The notes beneath the pieces are model-generated. The model did no database searches and was not told the origin of the DNA. It saw only the letters and a program-made list of their open reading frames with translations. A stretch of 6,791 nucleotides of DNA. Source: an uncultured Clostridia bacterium. Lineage in GTDB: Bacteria > Bacillota > Clostridia > Oscillospirales > Ruminococcaceae. Shown in pieces: positions 6,720 through 6,791 of this stretch. The first letter of the stretch is position 1, and every line of letters starts with the position of its first letter. The stretch covers positions 1-6,791 of the forward strand of contig CAMEQX010000073.1 in NCBI GenBank assembly GCA_945933905.1, read 5' to 3'. The position numbers and the translations under genes were made by a program.

Positions 6720-6773
6720 ATGTTAATACAAGTCATTTATAAGGAAAATACGAAAACACAACACATTAGTTAA
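6720..6773 (+). CDS. Possible 17-residue peptide
   Basis: ATG at 6720 follows the second AAAGGGGTG and encodes MLIQVIYKENTKTQHIS before TAA. An in-frame ATG at 6708 would add four residues but lies upstream of the ribosome-entry motif. The sequence is not related to the peptide of the first copy and I recognise no family. The ATG sits only 1 nt after AAAGGGGTG, a tight spacing that weakens the case. Confidence 0.25.
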   Translation: MLIQVIYKENTKTQHIS

Positions 6774-6791
6774 AACCGATTATTATTTTGA

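Larger units (their letters stand above)
6606..6722 (+). repeat. Two-copy imperfect direct repeat carrying ribosome-entry motifs
   Basis: Copy 1 (6606-6648) and copy 2 (6682-6722) align along AAC-AA, TGCTATTTAAT, an A/T-rich block and the identical end AAAGGGGTGATG, with about six differences including two single-base gaps. The repeat period is about 75 nt. In both copies AAAGGGGTG is a good Shine-Dalgarno-like sequence and the final ATG opens a short ORF. Because the ribosome-entry motif is the best conserved part, translation signals rather than mobile-element ends seem to be what is duplicated; this is inference. Confidence 0.75.
6445..6791. other. 347-bp stretch without a conventional gene
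   Basis: Immediately after lysS this stretch holds, in order, a repeated TTACGACCAA motif, a terminator hairpin, and a strongly AT-rich tail with two copies of a ~42-bp repeat. Each repeat copy opens a very short ORF behind a good ribosome-entry sequence. No recognisable protein longer than 21 codons was found on either strand, and the window ends before any downstream gene appears. Base composition shifts clearly from the more balanced lysS coding region to AT-rich DNA after about 6570. Confidence 0.6.

Overview
The window looks like a chromosomal core-genome segment of a low-to-mid GC Gram-positive bacterium, most likely a gut-type clostridium (Ruminococcaceae/Oscillospiraceae-like). This is inferred from AT-rich intergenic DNA with sigma-A-like promoters, strong purine-rich Shine-Dalgarno (SD) sites, the ftsE-ftsX-S41 protease order known from Firmicutes, the greA-lysS pairing common in Clostridia, and a clostridial-style LysRS motif 2. 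No taxonomic search was possible.

Layout. Bases 1-100 hold the first 33 codons of methionyl-tRNA synthetase (metG) on the minus strand, cut by the window edge. Bases 101-377 are a divergent promoter region. A minus-strand promoter (TTGAAA-17-TATAAT) serves metG and a plus-strand promoter (TTGATT-17-TACAAT) serves the rightward genes. The plus transcript has a leader of about 100 nt with overlapping inverted repeats. Five rightward genes follow in a tight run: a CdaR/PucR-type regulator (378-1463), ftsE (1540-2232), ftsX (2219-3121, overlapping ftsE by 14 nt), an S41/Ctp-type membrane-anchored serine protease with a PDZ domain (3154-4371), greA (4441-4929) and lysS (4933-6444). A likely intrinsic terminator lies at 6526-6570.

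How the genes work together. FtsE and FtsX form the ATPase-permease-like complex that switches on peptidoglycan hydrolases outside the cell. The Ctp protease downstream probably acts on the same membrane face, but no hydrolase gene is present between them. GreA rescues backtracked RNA polymerase and LysS charges tRNA-Lys; they form a translationally close housekeeping pair. A bulged hairpin after the protease gene may partly separate the envelope genes from greA-lysS. The regulator at the head of the run could control these genes or itself; that is inference only.

The least explained parts are the AT-rich tail (6571-6791), which carries two copies of a ~42-bp repeat, each ending in an AAAGGGGTGATG ribosome-entry motif and opening a tiny ORF; the repeated TTACGACCAA motif just after lysS; and the cdaR-ftsE junction, where one CCCCCGC can pair either with its adjacent hairpin partner or with the ftsE SD. 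I saw no rRNA, tRNA, CRISPR array, transposase gene or phage gene.
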